Origin: Hyphomonas sp.
GTDB lineage: Bacteria; Pseudomonadota; Alphaproteobacteria; Caulobacterales; Hyphomonadaceae
Direction: 5' to 3'
Length of the DNA: 64,000 nt
Assembly (NCBI GenBank): GCA_020638455.1
Contig: JACKIK010000002.1
Location: 124,001 to 188,000 of the forward strand
Shown piece by piece: positions 17,343 through 26,107 of the stretch. The notes below the pieces were generated by a model, which was not told the DNA's origin, did not search any database, and saw nothing but the letters and a program-made list of their open reading frames with translations. Position 1 is the stretch's first letter, and every line of letters begins with the position of its first letter. The position numbers and the translations under genes were made by a program.

Positions 17343-18098
17343 ATGTCAGCAAACGGAATTTCCCGCCGCGCGACCATGCTTGGCCTGCTCGTTGCGGCCT
17401 GTGCATCCGGATTGGCGCCCGCATGGGCCGACAAGGTGGCATCACAGTCCATTGCGTTCCGGATTTCCATGAAAGGACAGGAATTCGGCGTCAGGATCAG
17501 CCGGTATTCGAACACGCACAACCTGCTGACGCTGCGTGCCATCAAAGGAAAGTACCGGCACGCGATACTTGTGCCTGTGTCGCCACCCGGCGCGCGCCAT
17601 GCTGTGCTCAAGGGTGGCAATATCTCCATCAACATCGCTGCGGCAGGCGACTGGGTGCTCGTCAAGAGTACGGGTGAGGTCGTCAATGTCGGTCGGCCCG
17701 AACAGGCTCGTACAGCCGACGGCGAAAGCGACAGCAACTCGGGCGGCAGCGCCGAAGCGGCACCTGCCGGAAGCGGTTCGACAGGTGGCGGCAACGACGG
17801 CGGAAGTACAGGCAGTGGAAGCAGCAGCACGAATAGTGGCAGTGGGGACAATGACGGCAAGGATGACAACAGCGACGGCGGCTTCTTCAGTGGACTGTTC
17901 AAGTCGATCGGCGTCGCTGTCGGCGCGGTGGCTTCCTATCTGAGCGGCAACGACTTCCGGTACGAAGACGAATCCACTGGGGACACCGTAAATGTGCGGA
18001 GCGACGGATCCGTTCTCGTGATGGGCGGGTCGTCCGGCAGTGGCAATTTCATGGACCCACCACCCGGCGTGCCCGTGCGTCCGGACGTCTGGTACTAA
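17343..18098 (+). CDS. Tat-exported Ser/Gly-rich protein B, paralogue of protein A
   Basis: The same architecture as the preceding gene: signal GISRRATMLGLLVAACASGL, head with ISRYSNTHNLLTLRAIKGKY, LVPVSPPG and WVLVKSTGEVVNVGRP, a Ser/Gly/Asn/Asp-rich linker, a hydrophobic stretch SIGVAVGAVASYLSG and the terminal motif NFMDPPPGVPVRPDVWY. The ATG at 17343 follows GAGGTG at 17333-17338, which overlaps the stop of protein A, so the two are translationally linked; a TTG at 17331 is less likely. Similarity is limited to head and tail, while linkers differ, which fits an old tandem duplication rather than a recent one. Confidence 0.78.
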   Translation: MSANGISRRATMLGLLVAACASGLAPAWADKVASQSIAFRISMKGQEFGVRISRYSNTHNLLTLRAIKGKYRHAILVPVSPPGARHAVLKGGNISINIAAAGDWVLVKSTGEVVNVGRPEQARTADGESDSNSGGSAEAAPAGSGSTGGGNDGGSTGSGSSSTNSGSGDNDGKDDNSDGGFFSGLFKSIGVAVGAVASYLSGNDFRYEDESTGDTVNVRSDGSVLVMGGSSGSGNFMDPPPGVPVRPDVWY

Positions 18099-18116
18099 GT
18101 CATGCGGAAGCCCGGC

Positions 18117-19454
18117 ATGAAAGTCATCGCGGCCGTATCGCTGGTCTGGCTTCTGGCGGGAACGGCGTGCTCCCAGTCATCGGGCGAGGGCAGCGCCGAA
18201 AGCCCGTCCGCTCCCGCACAATCAGGAAAACCGGAGTCCCAAGCCATGTCCGATGTGACGGCCCCTGATCGCGTCAGGCTGCAGCAGCTTGCCACAGAAA
18301 TGAATGCCTGGCGGGTTGAAGTGGAGGCGGCCGGCGCTTCGGGCCTGCCCAGCCAGGCCGCAGTTGATGCGCACAAGCAAAAGCTGAACGCCTATTATCA
18401 GGAGCTGCAGACCGTTCCCCAGGTCCTTGACGAAACCAGCGCCGACGCAGACGTCCTCGCTGCCCGGAAAGCGTACCAGGACCTGCGTGCATCACTGTCG
18501 GAGGCCTACCAGCAGGCCCAGGCACAGCCTGCCGCCCCGGCCGACCCCCAGGCCACGCTCGCCTCGATTGACGCTGCGTTGCAGGCGCACGGCCTGCCCC
18601 AGCAACCCTATGAGCCGTACGACAAGGCCATGATGGAAAGCTGGATGACCAGCGCAGCGGAGACGCGGCGCATCGCGGAGCAGAGCCTCAGCCAGCTGAA
18701 CCGGATCGCCGCGCAGGGCGGGCTCACCGGCACCAATTCCGGACAGTCGTATGACCTCAAGGATGTGCGCCGGATGCAGAACTATGCCGGCACGCTGGTC
18801 CGGCGCGTCGACGAGCAGTACGAAGCCGTCTGGAAAGCCATGTCGGATGCCCTTGTCGGCCTGGAGCGGGACGTGCCGACCTATCGCCCGCCATATGCAC
18901 AGGAGCTGCTGCAAACCGCGCGCGCAAAGGCCGAGACGGCGAAATTCCTCGCCGATGCCCTCGGCCGCGATGCAGGTCGGGCCCGCAACGTCCTTCAGCT
19001 CATCGCCACGCAGGAAGCCAATCTCGCAGCCGCAACCGGCTCGGCCCTGGAAGGCATGCACCTGCCGGAGCCCGCATCGAAGGACAAGGCACGCCTGAAG
19101 ATCGCGAAGGACATCATCGAACGCCCGAAATACGGCTTCGGCGCGCACGGGCCGATTGTCCTCATCACAAAGGACATCAGCGAGCATGAGCGTAAGGACA
19201 AGCAGTTCGACGTTGAGGACACCGATGTGTCCCTGAATGGCGATGTCACGCTCACAGGCACGGAAACAACGTGGACGTACAAATGGCAGGAATTCAAGTT
19301 CGTGACGCCCGTGCAGGATGAAGACACCGGAAGCTGGTATGTCTGGACGATCACCGCCCGCAAGTTCTCCTCTGGCGGAAACCGCACGCCGATCGGGAAA
19401 TGGGTCTCGGGCAAGGCCGTGAAGGGGCCGCAGATCCTCGAAAAGAACTTCTAG
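18117..19454 (+). CDS. Predicted lipoprotein with helical body, unknown function
   Basis: The start MKVIAAVSLVWLLAGTACSQ is a lipoprotein signal with lipobox LAGTAC. I prefer the ATG at 18117, preceded by GGAAG, over the one at 18102, which has no ribosome site. The body (about 50-300) is rich in Ala, Gln, Leu and Glu and should be mainly helical and partly coiled coil. The last 110 residues (GPIVLITKDISEHERKD, TTWTYKWQEFKFVTPV) look like a beta domain. No known family is recognised. It sits between the Ser/Gly-rich pair and the DUF2207 gene, with gaps of 18 and 11 bases, so all four are one operon. Confidence 0.75.
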   Translation: MKVIAAVSLVWLLAGTACSQSSGEGSAESPSAPAQSGKPESQAMSDVTAPDRVRLQQLATEMNAWRVEVEAAGASGLPSQAAVDAHKQKLNAYYQELQTVPQVLDETSADADVLAARKAYQDLRASLSEAYQQAQAQPAAPADPQATLASIDAALQAHGLPQQPYEPYDKAMMESWMTSAAETRRIAEQSLSQLNRIAAQGGLTGTNSGQSYDLKDVRRMQNYAGTLVRRVDEQYEAVWKAMSDALVGLERDVPTYRPPYAQELLQTARAKAETAKFLADALGRDAGRARNVLQLIATQEANLAAATGSALEGMHLPEPASKDKARLKIAKDIIERPKYGFGAHGPIVLITKDISEHERKDKQFDVEDTDVSLNGDVTLTGTETTWTYKWQEFKFVTPVQDEDTGSWYVWTITARKFSSGGNRTPIGKWVSGKAVKGPQILEKNF

Positions 19455-19465
19455 GAGGGGCTGCC

Positions 19466-21187
19466 ATGCGGGCGCTTCTGTTTGCGCTGGCGCTTCTGGC
19501 TGTGGTTTTCGGCCAGCCCGCGCAGGCGGACGAAGCGATCCATCGCTTCGACGCTGACATAGACGTCCACACAGACGGAGACATCACCGTCACGGAAACG
19601 ATCAGCGTCACGCCGGAATACGTTCAGGTCCGCCACGGCATCTACCGCGCCCTGCCAAAATACTATGTCGCGGGCGTCGGAGAGCGCTTCCGGTACCGAT
19701 ACGAGATCCAGTCGGTTCAGCGAAACGGAGAGGATGTTCCGTTCAAGCGTACTTCCGATGGAAATGCCATGATCATCCGGATTGGTGACGCGCGTACGCT
19801 GCTGCCGCTCCGACAGAAGCAAGTCTACACCCTCCGCTACCGCGTCAGGAACGAAGTCCGCTATTTCGGCGACCATGACGAGCTCTACTGGAACGTGACC
19901 GGAAATTACTGGACGCTGCCAATCGAGACTGCCCGCGCACAGGTACACCTGCCGGATGGCGCGGCCGCTACCTTTGTCGAGGCCTATACCGGCCCGCCCG
20001 GCGATACCGGAGCTGATTTCATCCACACACTGGCCGGCAAGGACGACACGTTCGCCATCACGCGCGCGCTTGCGCCCGGCGAAGGCCTCACCATCGCGCT
20101 CGGCCTGCCAAAGGGCATCACCGACCCGCCATCCTTATCCGACCAGCGCGCCATCGCCTGGCAAAGGTATGGCGGTGCGGCGCTGCTCGCCGCCTCGCTC
20201 TTGGCGCTGACCGGCTTCTACCTCGTTTCATGGCAGCGGGTCGGCCGGGATTCTGCGAAGCTGCCCGTCTTCCCGCGCTATGCCCCACCGGCAGACCTGT
20301 CGCCTGCCGCGGCACACTACATCTATTTCCGCCGGTTTCGCGGCAACGATGCGATCATCGCCAGTATCCTGGACCTCGCCGTCAAAGGCTATCTCAACAT
20401 CAGTACCGAGAAGAAAAAGACGACGCTGACGAAACGACGCCTCATAGACCCGCCGCAGCTTCCGAATGAGGAAAATGCCCTGTTCAGGGCGCTTCTCGGC
20501 CGCGGCAAGCGCGTCAGTTTCGGTGGCGGGTCGAGCCCCATCTTCTCGGCGGCTCATCGGGAGTTCCGGACGTCGGTCAAAAAGGCCTATGGCGATCCGT
20601 ATTTCAAGAGAAACGCGATCTATGCGGCACTGGCTGTGCCCGCAAGCGTTTCGCTCATTTTTCTCGCCATGCCCTTCATCCTGAACTGGACGATCTGGCA
20701 CTTCATCCTGATCTTCGCAATCGCCGCGCTCAATGGGGCGTTTATCTATCTGATGCCGGCGGCGACCCGGAAAGGGCAGGCCGCGCACTCCGAAGTCGCC
20801 GGCTTCAGGCTCTATCTCGAGACGGCGGAGAAGCTACAGCTAAACGCTGCCGATGCACCGGGCGGCGAAGTGCCGCCCATGTCGAAGGAGCGCTACGAGA
20901 CCTTTCTTCCCTATGCGATCGCGCTCAATGTTGAGAAGCCATGGAGCGAGTATTTCGAGCGCGTGCTGCCTGAAGCGGCGAATGGCTATGATCCGAAGTG
21001 GAACCGCATGGGACGTCCATCAGGCCATTCGCTGCGCAGCGTCAACAAGGCCCTGACGACGGGCATTGGCGCGGGCGTTGCCAGTGCAGCTGCGCAAAGC
21101 GCGGCCAGCTCTGGCATGCGCCGGGGATTTTCCTCTGGCGGATACTCCGGCGGCGGAGGTGGCGGCGGCGGCGGTGGCGGCTGGTAA
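19466..21187 (+). CDS. DUF2207-type membrane protein with Gly-rich tail
   Basis: The start at 19466 is set by AGGAGGGG at 19453-19460 and gives a signal peptide MRALLFALALLAVVFGQPAQA. Residues about 20-220 form the predicted beta domain of DUF2207 proteins (IDVHTDGDITVTETISVTP, RHGIYRALP, YWNVTGNYW). A membrane helix follows at about 235-255, then a cytoplasmic part, two closely spaced helices near 395-435, and a tail ending in a run of Gly and Trp. Family members are typically found as single-copy envelope proteins of unknown function. It closes the Ser/Gly-rich operon, and a Gly-rich C-terminus in such a protein suggests membrane or wall association. Confidence 0.82.
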   Translation: MRALLFALALLAVVFGQPAQADEAIHRFDADIDVHTDGDITVTETISVTPEYVQVRHGIYRALPKYYVAGVGERFRYRYEIQSVQRNGEDVPFKRTSDGNAMIIRIGDARTLLPLRQKQVYTLRYRVRNEVRYFGDHDELYWNVTGNYWTLPIETARAQVHLPDGAAATFVEAYTGPPGDTGADFIHTLAGKDDTFAITRALAPGEGLTIALGLPKGITDPPSLSDQRAIAWQRYGGAALLAASLLALTGFYLVSWQRVGRDSAKLPVFPRYAPPADLSPAAAHYIYFRRFRGNDAIIASILDLAVKGYLNISTEKKKTTLTKRRLIDPPQLPNEENALFRALLGRGKRVSFGGGSSPIFSAAHREFRTSVKKAYGDPYFKRNAIYAALAVPASVSLIFLAMPFILNWTIWHFILIFAIAALNGAFIYLMPAATRKGQAAHSEVAGFRLYLETAEKLQLNAADAPGGEVPPMSKERYETFLPYAIALNVEKPWSEYFERVLPEAANGYDPKWNRMGRPSGHSLRSVNKALTTGIGAGVASAAAQSAASSGMRRGFSSGGYSGGGGGGGGGGGW

Positions 21188-21206
21188 GGCCTGAGGCGCC
21201 GCGCGG

Positions 21207-22010
21207 TCAGGCGATGGAGCGGGCACCGTCGATCACCAGCTCGGTTCCGGTGACATAGCTGCTCTCGTCACTCGCCAGCCACAATACGCCGGCAGCGACT
21301 TCCTCCGCGCGGCCGGGCCGGCCCAGCGGCACGGCCTTTTCCGTGAAGGCTGCCAGCGTTGCTCCGCGCGGCCGTACGTTCGAACCCTCCGGCCCCGTGC
21401 CGATCAGCGTGTCCCAGATCGCCGTCTCGACGATGCCGGGGTGAAGGGAATTCACACGAACGCCGTCCTTCAGCGCCGCACATTCCAGCGCCACCGATTT
21501 CGTGAACAACCGCACGGCGCCCTTGGAGGCGCAGTAAGCCGATGCATTCGCCGACGCTTTGATGCCCGCTATGGACGAAACATTGATGATGCTCCCGCCG
21601 CCGCTTTCGCGCATCAGCGGTAGGGCGTGCTTCACGCCCAGGAACAGCCCGTCGACATTGACAGCCATCAGCCGCTTCCAGTCGGCAAGGTCGATGTCCG
21701 TCGCCGGCCCATTGGGCAGCCCGATCCCGGCATTGTTGACCAGCACGTCCAGCCGGCCGAAACGGGTCCGGATCGCGCCGACGACGGCTATCCAGTCACC
21801 CTCGCATGTCACGTCGTGGCGCAGGAAGATCGCCCGCCCGCCTGCCGCTTCGATTTCGGACACCAGCGACGCTCCGTCATCTTCCTGGAGGTCCGTTGCA
21901 ACGACAATGGCGCCCTCGCGTGCCACGGTCAGCGCCATGCACCGGCCGAGGCCGTTTGCCGCGCCGGTGATGCAGGCGATTTTTCCTTCGACACGGCCGG
22001 GCATCTGCAT
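21207..22010 (-). CDS. Short-chain dehydrogenase/reductase
   Basis: A classical SDR of 267 residues with cofactor motif ITGAANGLGR, NNAG (LVNNAGIGLPNG), catalytic Ser in NVSSIAG and Tyr/Lys in YCASKGA, ending VTGTELVIDGARSIA. The acidic residue in ATDLQEDD after strand 2 favours NAD over NADP. It is the last gene of a TetR-lactonase-SnoaL-SDR operon and would oxidise or reduce an alcohol/ketone intermediate of that pathway. Its ribosome site GAAGGAC lies just after the upstream stop. Confidence 0.92.
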   Translation of the reverse strand: MQMPGRVEGKIACITGAANGLGRCMALTVAREGAIVVATDLQEDDGASLVSEIEAAGGRAIFLRHDVTCEGDWIAVVGAIRTRFGRLDVLVNNAGIGLPNGPATDIDLADWKRLMAVNVDGLFLGVKHALPLMRESGGGSIINVSSIAGIKASANASAYCASKGAVRLFTKSVALECAALKDGVRVNSLHPGIVETAIWDTLIGTGPEGSNVRPRGATLAAFTEKAVPLGRPGRAEEVAAGVLWLASDESSYVTGTELVIDGARSIA

Positions 22011-22020
22011 CGTCCTTCGC

Positions 22021-22452
22021 TCAGGCGAGATCGAGTGCTTTGGCGATCTGTGCCGGGTCGAAATACGGCCGCTCGCAGATGATCTTGTCGCCGCCCGGCG
22101 GGAATTCGAAGCTCGCCGCCATCCGCACGCGGAAGCTCTTGCCTGTCGGCCCGATCGTTTTCCCGCCCATCTTCAGCGGCCCCTTGTGCGTCCCGGTCAG
22201 CCAGAATTCGACCAGCACACTGTTGTCCACATGCGCTATGGCGATGATTTCATTGCCCTGGTCCGGGAACGGGGTACGGGAGGCGTGGAAATAGCCGCGC
22301 ACTTCCTCCTCGCCGTCGAACACGGTGCCGGAGCCGTACATCTCGTAGCGCGGATGTTCGAACGTCGCGATTACGCCGTCCCAGTCGCAATCACACTCCA
22401 GTGCCATATGGTCCCGCACCGTCTGCAGGCGCCGCTCGGCAAGGTCACTCAT
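22021..22452 (-). CDS. SnoaL/NTF2-like fold protein
   Basis: A 143-residue protein with the cone-shaped NTF2/SnoaL pattern: an N-terminal helix with LQTVRDHMALECDCDWDGVI, then TFEHPRYEMYGSGTVFDG, EVRGYFHAS and alternating strands. Members include polyketide cyclases, ketosteroid isomerases and non-enzymatic proteins. GGGAGAC precedes the ATG. With the adjacent SDR and lactonase-like hydrolase it probably serves catabolism of a cyclic or polyketide-like compound; the reaction cannot be named. Confidence 0.8.
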   Translation of the reverse strand: MSDLAERRLQTVRDHMALECDCDWDGVIATFEHPRYEMYGSGTVFDGEEEVRGYFHASRTPFPDQGNEIIAIAHVDNSVLVEFWLTGTHKGPLKMGGKTIGPTGKSFRVRMAASFEFPPGGDKIICERPYFDPAQIAKALDLA

Positions 22453-22475
22453 ATCCCGTCTCCCTCATGAACAGG

Positions 22476-23237
22476 TCAGCCAAGGCGCACAGGCGCCTGC
22501 GGAATGGATTTCCAGAAGTCCGGATCGTGCCCGAACATGATCCGCGCGCCGAGTTCCTGCAGTTCCCGGAACTTGCGGAACACGGCCAACGCAGCCTCCC
22601 GGTCGACGATGATCCCCGGCGCATGCATCTGTTCCAGCGAGTCCTTCAGGTAACAGGCGTCACCGCAGAGAATGTATTCGCCGCCCAGCTCGGTCTGCAC
22701 GCGGAGCGACTGGTGACCGGGCGTGTGGCCATAGGTCGGCAGGCAGACGACCGTCCCGTCGCCGAAGATGTCGTGCTCGCCATCGACTTCACGAAATCCT
22801 TGTCCGGTGTCCCAGTCTGTCACGAGATAGCCGTTCGTGCTTCCGGTCGCGCGCGCATGTTCCAGTTCGCGGCGCTGGATCAGGATGTCGGCATTCGGCA
22901 GCTGCGCATTCCCGCCGCAATGGTCGAAATGCAGGTGCGAATTGACGACGATATTGATCCCGTCCGGATCGACGCCGATGGCACGCAGCCGCGCGCCGAT
23001 CTCCTCGCCCGCACTGAAGTGGAAGGTGTGGTAGCGCGCAATCACGTCCCCGGCATAGTCGGCCGGGTTTTCCAGCTCCTTCTCATGCAGGCCGGTATCG
23101 AACAGGACCCGCCCCTTCGGATGCACAATCAGATAGGACGGCACCGGCACGGTGATCATGCCGCTCTCGCCCTTCAGCAGGAAGGCGCGCGGCAGGGTCA
23201 GGAATCCGCATGTGAAGGCATAAAGCTCGACTGCCAT
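22476..23237 (-). CDS. Metallo-beta-lactamase-fold lactonase-like hydrolase
   Basis: A 253-residue protein of the N-acyl-homoserine-lactonase-like branch of the MBL fold. The dinuclear zinc motif HLHFDH is at residues 101-106, followed by GHTPGHQSL and GDACYL with the third His and bridging Asp. Family members open lactone rings, including quorum signals, but the operon context (TetR, SnoaL, SDR) favours a catabolic lactone. The ribosome site GAGGTG overlaps the end of the upstream tetR gene, so expression is coupled to the repressor. Confidence 0.85.
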   Translation of the reverse strand: MAVELYAFTCGFLTLPRAFLLKGESGMITVPVPSYLIVHPKGRVLFDTGLHEKELENPADYAGDVIARYHTFHFSAGEEIGARLRAIGVDPDGINIVVNSHLHFDHCGGNAQLPNADILIQRRELEHARATGSTNGYLVTDWDTGQGFREVDGEHDIFGDGTVVCLPTYGHTPGHQSLRVQTELGGEYILCGDACYLKDSLEQMHAPGIIVDREAALAVFRKFRELQELGARIMFGHDPDFWKSIPQAPVRLG

Positions 23238-23241
23238 CGTC

Positions 23242-23859
23242 TCACACCTCTACGCCGGACAAGGTCAGGAAATTGCTCACTACCCGGTCGAGTGCGCGCC
23301 GGATGGCCCTGCGATCGGCCGGCTTGTCGGCCCAGAAGACGTACTGCATCCGCACGAAGGTCAGCCCGCCCATGAACAGGCGCGCGCATTCGATCGGGTC
23401 CGGCGCGTGCATCAGACCGGCGCCGGCAAAGGCACGGAAATAGGCCGCGACGGCATTGATCTCCCGTTCGAACAGTGTCTCGCTGAAATGCGCCCTGTGT
23501 TCCTGCATCCGCTTCGGCTCCGAATGCAGCAGCTTCATGAACTTCCGCTCGTTTGGGTCGCACCATTGGTCCAGCAGGTCGCCGGCATACTGGCGGCAGA
23601 ACGCGGCCGGGTTGCCGCTGAGGGCCCTGTAGCCGGGCGATGCCAGCCGACTCGCATTGCTGGCCGGCCCGTACGTGTCGATCAGGGTGCTGAGGATCGC
23701 CTCTTTGCCGTCGAAATGACTGTAGAGGCTGCTCGGCCTCAGGCCCACCCGGGCGGCGATCTGGCGAACCGACGTGCCGGCATAGCCGTGCTGCGAGAAC
23801 AGTTCCAGCGCAGCATCGAGAATGCGCTCCCGCGGATGGATATCTATTGCGGTGTCCAT
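23242..23859 (-). CDS. TetR-family repressor of lactonase operon
   Basis: From the ATG at 23859 the protein begins MDTAIDIHPRERILDAALEL, and the helix-turn-helix is TSVRQIAARVGLRPSSLYSHF. A longer frame to 23940 runs across the palindromic operator and is rejected as the start. The C-terminal ligand domain contains HSEPKRMQEHRAHF. It is the first gene of its own operon and reads divergently from the VOC gene at 23930; the perfect palindrome at 23872 lies 13 bases upstream of its start, typical of TetR autoregulation. Confidence 0.9.
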   Translation of the reverse strand: MDTAIDIHPRERILDAALELFSQHGYAGTSVRQIAARVGLRPSSLYSHFDGKEAILSTLIDTYGPASNASRLASPGYRALSGNPAAFCRQYAGDLLDQWCDPNERKFMKLLHSEPKRMQEHRAHFSETLFEREINAVAAYFRAFAGAGLMHAPDPIECARLFMGGLTFVRMQYVFWADKPADRRAIRRALDRVVSNFLTLSGVEV

Positions 23860-23871
23860 GCCTGACTGGTA

Positions 23872-23887
23872 ACGAACGATCGTTCGT
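23872..23887. promoter_or_regulatory. Perfect 16 bp palindrome, probable TetR operator
   Basis: ACGAACGATCGTTCGT reads the same on both strands. It lies in the 70-base gap between divergent tetR (start 23859) and the VOC gene (start 23930), where a single dimer or dimer pair could block both promoters. The palindrome is seen directly; binding by the adjacent TetR is strongly suggested by position. Confidence 0.75.
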
Positions 23888-23929
23888 AAGGCAAGCGCCA
23901 TCGAAAGGCGCAGAACGGGAGGATCAGCG

Positions 23930-24460
23930 ATGAGCCGCATTTTCGGCGCCGTGCGCCAGAACGGCTATGTCGTTCGCGACATCGATGTTGCGATGAAGCA
24001 CTGGGTCGAGGTCATCGGCGTCGGTCCGTGGTTCTATATCGATCGCGTGCAGACCGACTGGTTCCGCCATCGCGGCAAGGAGTCCGCCGTGGAGATGAGC
24101 ATCGCCCTCGCCAATTCAGGTGACCTGCAGATCGAACTCATCCAGCAGCGCAATGACGCACCGTCCATGTACAAGGAGTTTCTCGACGCCGGACGCGAGG
24201 GCCTCCAGCACGTCGCCTTCTGGTCGACCGACTACCAGTCTCTCTACGACCGCGCACTCGGCCTCGGCTACCGCATCGGCCACGAAGGCCAGATCGGCGG
24301 CCCGCAAGGCCGCTTCGCTTACTTCGATACTGAGGCCCACCCCGGCACGATTGTCGAGATTTCCGACATCAGCGGCGCCAAGGGCGCGTTCTTCGAACAC
24401 ATCCGCAGGAAGGCAATGGACTGGGACGGCACGGACCCGATCCGCCCTGTCACCCGCTGA
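23930..24460 (+). CDS. VOC-superfamily (glyoxalase-like) protein
   Basis: A 176-residue vicinal-oxygen-chelate protein. The N-terminal module starts GAVRQNGYVVRDIDVAMKHW, which carries an atypical position for the usual first metal His; a later module has EGLQHVAFW and a Glu in TIVEISDI. This resembles the Glyoxalase_4/methylmalonyl-CoA epimerase branch. It would open, isomerise or cleave an oxygenated intermediate of the pathway on the opposite strand. GGAGGATC precedes the ATG. Control by the palindrome 43 bases upstream is likely. Confidence 0.83.
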   Translation: MSRIFGAVRQNGYVVRDIDVAMKHWVEVIGVGPWFYIDRVQTDWFRHRGKESAVEMSIALANSGDLQIELIQQRNDAPSMYKEFLDAGREGLQHVAFWSTDYQSLYDRALGLGYRIGHEGQIGGPQGRFAYFDTEAHPGTIVEISDISGAKGAFFEHIRRKAMDWDGTDPIRPVTR

Positions 24461-24466
24461 CGGGCC

Positions 24467-26107
24467 TCACGGCGCCCGCGCCTGCAGCTTCGGCCGCGGC
24501 ATCAGTGACAGCGCAAAGAAGATCATCGCAAACCAGATCGACAGCACAAAGAAGCAGTCACGGAACGCCAGCACGCTCGCTTCCGTCGAGATTTGCCGGC
24601 CGATCGCCCCGAAGGCGGTCGTGAAGGCTGGCAGCTGCGGCATCCCCGTCGCCTCGAGCTGTTGCGCATACAGGGCATGTTCGTACAGCATCTCGGCATT
24701 CGACTCGTTCATCGCCGAGGCAAGGTGCTCGCCATGGAAGATCAGCCGCCGCTGCAGGATGATGGCGAGGAAGTTCACCCCGAATGCGCCGCCTGTCTGC
24801 ATCAGGAACGACGCACCGCCCGTGGCTGAGGCGAGCAACTGCGGCGGCACGGCGCGGATCGCCGTCGTATTCGCCGGCGGCATGCAGAAACTGATGCCGA
24901 CGCGGCTGAGCAATATCCATCCGATCAGCACCCAGTAGGGCGTCAGCGTCGTCACGCCCGACAAGAGATGCGCCGAGATCGCGAAGCAGACAATGCCGAA
25001 CCCGATCAGCAGCCGCGTATCCACCCGGTCGCTCAGCCGCCCTGCAATCGGAAACCCAGCCACCATGGCGAGGCCGGCCGGGATCATCATCACGCCCGCC
25101 GCCGTCGGCGAATAATGCTGCACCAGCTGCACGAACAGCGGGATCAGATAGGTCGACCCGTAGATCGCAAGCCCCGTTGCCGCAATGATCACGCCGGCCG
25201 ACCAGAACTGCCGGTACATGAAGATCGCCGGGTTGAGGGCGGGGAAGGGATGTCGTCGCTCCCACAGGATAAACGTCACCGCCGCGACGATCCCGATCGC
25301 GAACTTGAGATAGGTCACGTTCGAGTCCCACCCGTCGCGGTTGCCATTCGCGAAGCCGGACAGCAGCGACACCAGTGCCACTGTCAGCAGCAGCAATCCG
25401 GGCCAGTCGAGCGGCACACGCATGCGGTCGCGCTCGCCCGTCGGCATCAGCAGCGGCGCCGTCGCGATGGCGACCAGCGCGAGCGGCACCGTCGCCACGA
25501 AAACCAGCCGCCAGCTTGCAACGTCGACCGCAATCCCGCCCAATGCCGGTCCGAATGCCGGCGCCAGAACCACGCCGACCGAGAAGATCCCGATGGCGGT
25601 GCCGCGCTGGTGGTCGGGAAAGGTCTGGAAGATCAGGAACATCGACATGGGCTGCAACAGGCCCGCCGCTATGCCCTGCATAGCGCGCGCGAGAATCAAA
25701 AGTGTCAGCGTTCCGCTCACCGAGCCCAGCAGGGAGCCGGCAATGAACGTCACCATGCCGAACACATAGGTCGCCCGCGGACCATAGGAGGTAATCGCCC
25801 AGGCATTGGCCAGCATCGCAATCGTCGACGAGGCAAGAAACGCCGTCGACATCCACTGCGCCTGGTCCTGTCCGAGGCCAAACGCGCCGATGATCGCGGG
25901 CAGGGCGACATTGATGGTCGTCGCGGCCAGCATGGTCGACATCGACCCCGTCAGCATCATGAACAGCAGCATCCAGCGATAGTTCGCGCCGAATTGCTCA
26001 AACCGTTCCCGTACAGCCTGGCTGGCGGTTGACGGGATGTCGTCGGGCAGGGCATGGCGCGCCTCAGGGCGGCGGGGAAATCTTGCCGTATCCGGTGTGA
26101 CGGTCAC
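24467..26107 (-). CDS. DHA2-family MFS multidrug efflux permease (EmrB-like)
   Basis: A 546-residue transporter with about 14 membrane helices, the DHA2 hallmark. Visible motifs are WMSTAFLASSTIAM, the helix 2-3 loop after YGPRATYVFGM, and motif C-like GVVLAPAFGPALGGIAVD in helix 5. EmrB-type pumps expel hydrophobic compounds through a three-part channel with an HlyD-type adaptor and an outer-membrane protein. The start is a GTG at 26107 that overlaps the adaptor stop by 4 bases (GTGA), which implies coupled translation. No outer-membrane factor is encoded nearby. Confidence 0.92.
   Translation of the reverse strand: MTVTPDTARFPRRPEARHALPDDIPSTASQAVRERFEQFGANYRWMLLFMMLTGSMSTMLAATTINVALPAIIGAFGLGQDQAQWMSTAFLASSTIAMLANAWAITSYGPRATYVFGMVTFIAGSLLGSVSGTLTLLILARAMQGIAAGLLQPMSMFLIFQTFPDHQRGTAIGIFSVGVVLAPAFGPALGGIAVDVASWRLVFVATVPLALVAIATAPLLMPTGERDRMRVPLDWPGLLLLTVALVSLLSGFANGNRDGWDSNVTYLKFAIGIVAAVTFILWERRHPFPALNPAIFMYRQFWSAGVIIAATGLAIYGSTYLIPLFVQLVQHYSPTAAGVMMIPAGLAMVAGFPIAGRLSDRVDTRLLIGFGIVCFAISAHLLSGVTTLTPYWVLIGWILLSRVGISFCMPPANTTAIRAVPPQLLASATGGASFLMQTGGAFGVNFLAIILQRRLIFHGEHLASAMNESNAEMLYEHALYAQQLEATGMPQLPAFTTAFGAIGRQISTEASVLAFRDCFFVLSIWFAMIFFALSLMPRPKLQARAP

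Noticed and set aside
21130..21187. Gly run as a possible frameshift-prone pseudogene end
   Set aside because: The frame ends cleanly in Gly-Trp, a known style of tail in DUF2207 proteins.
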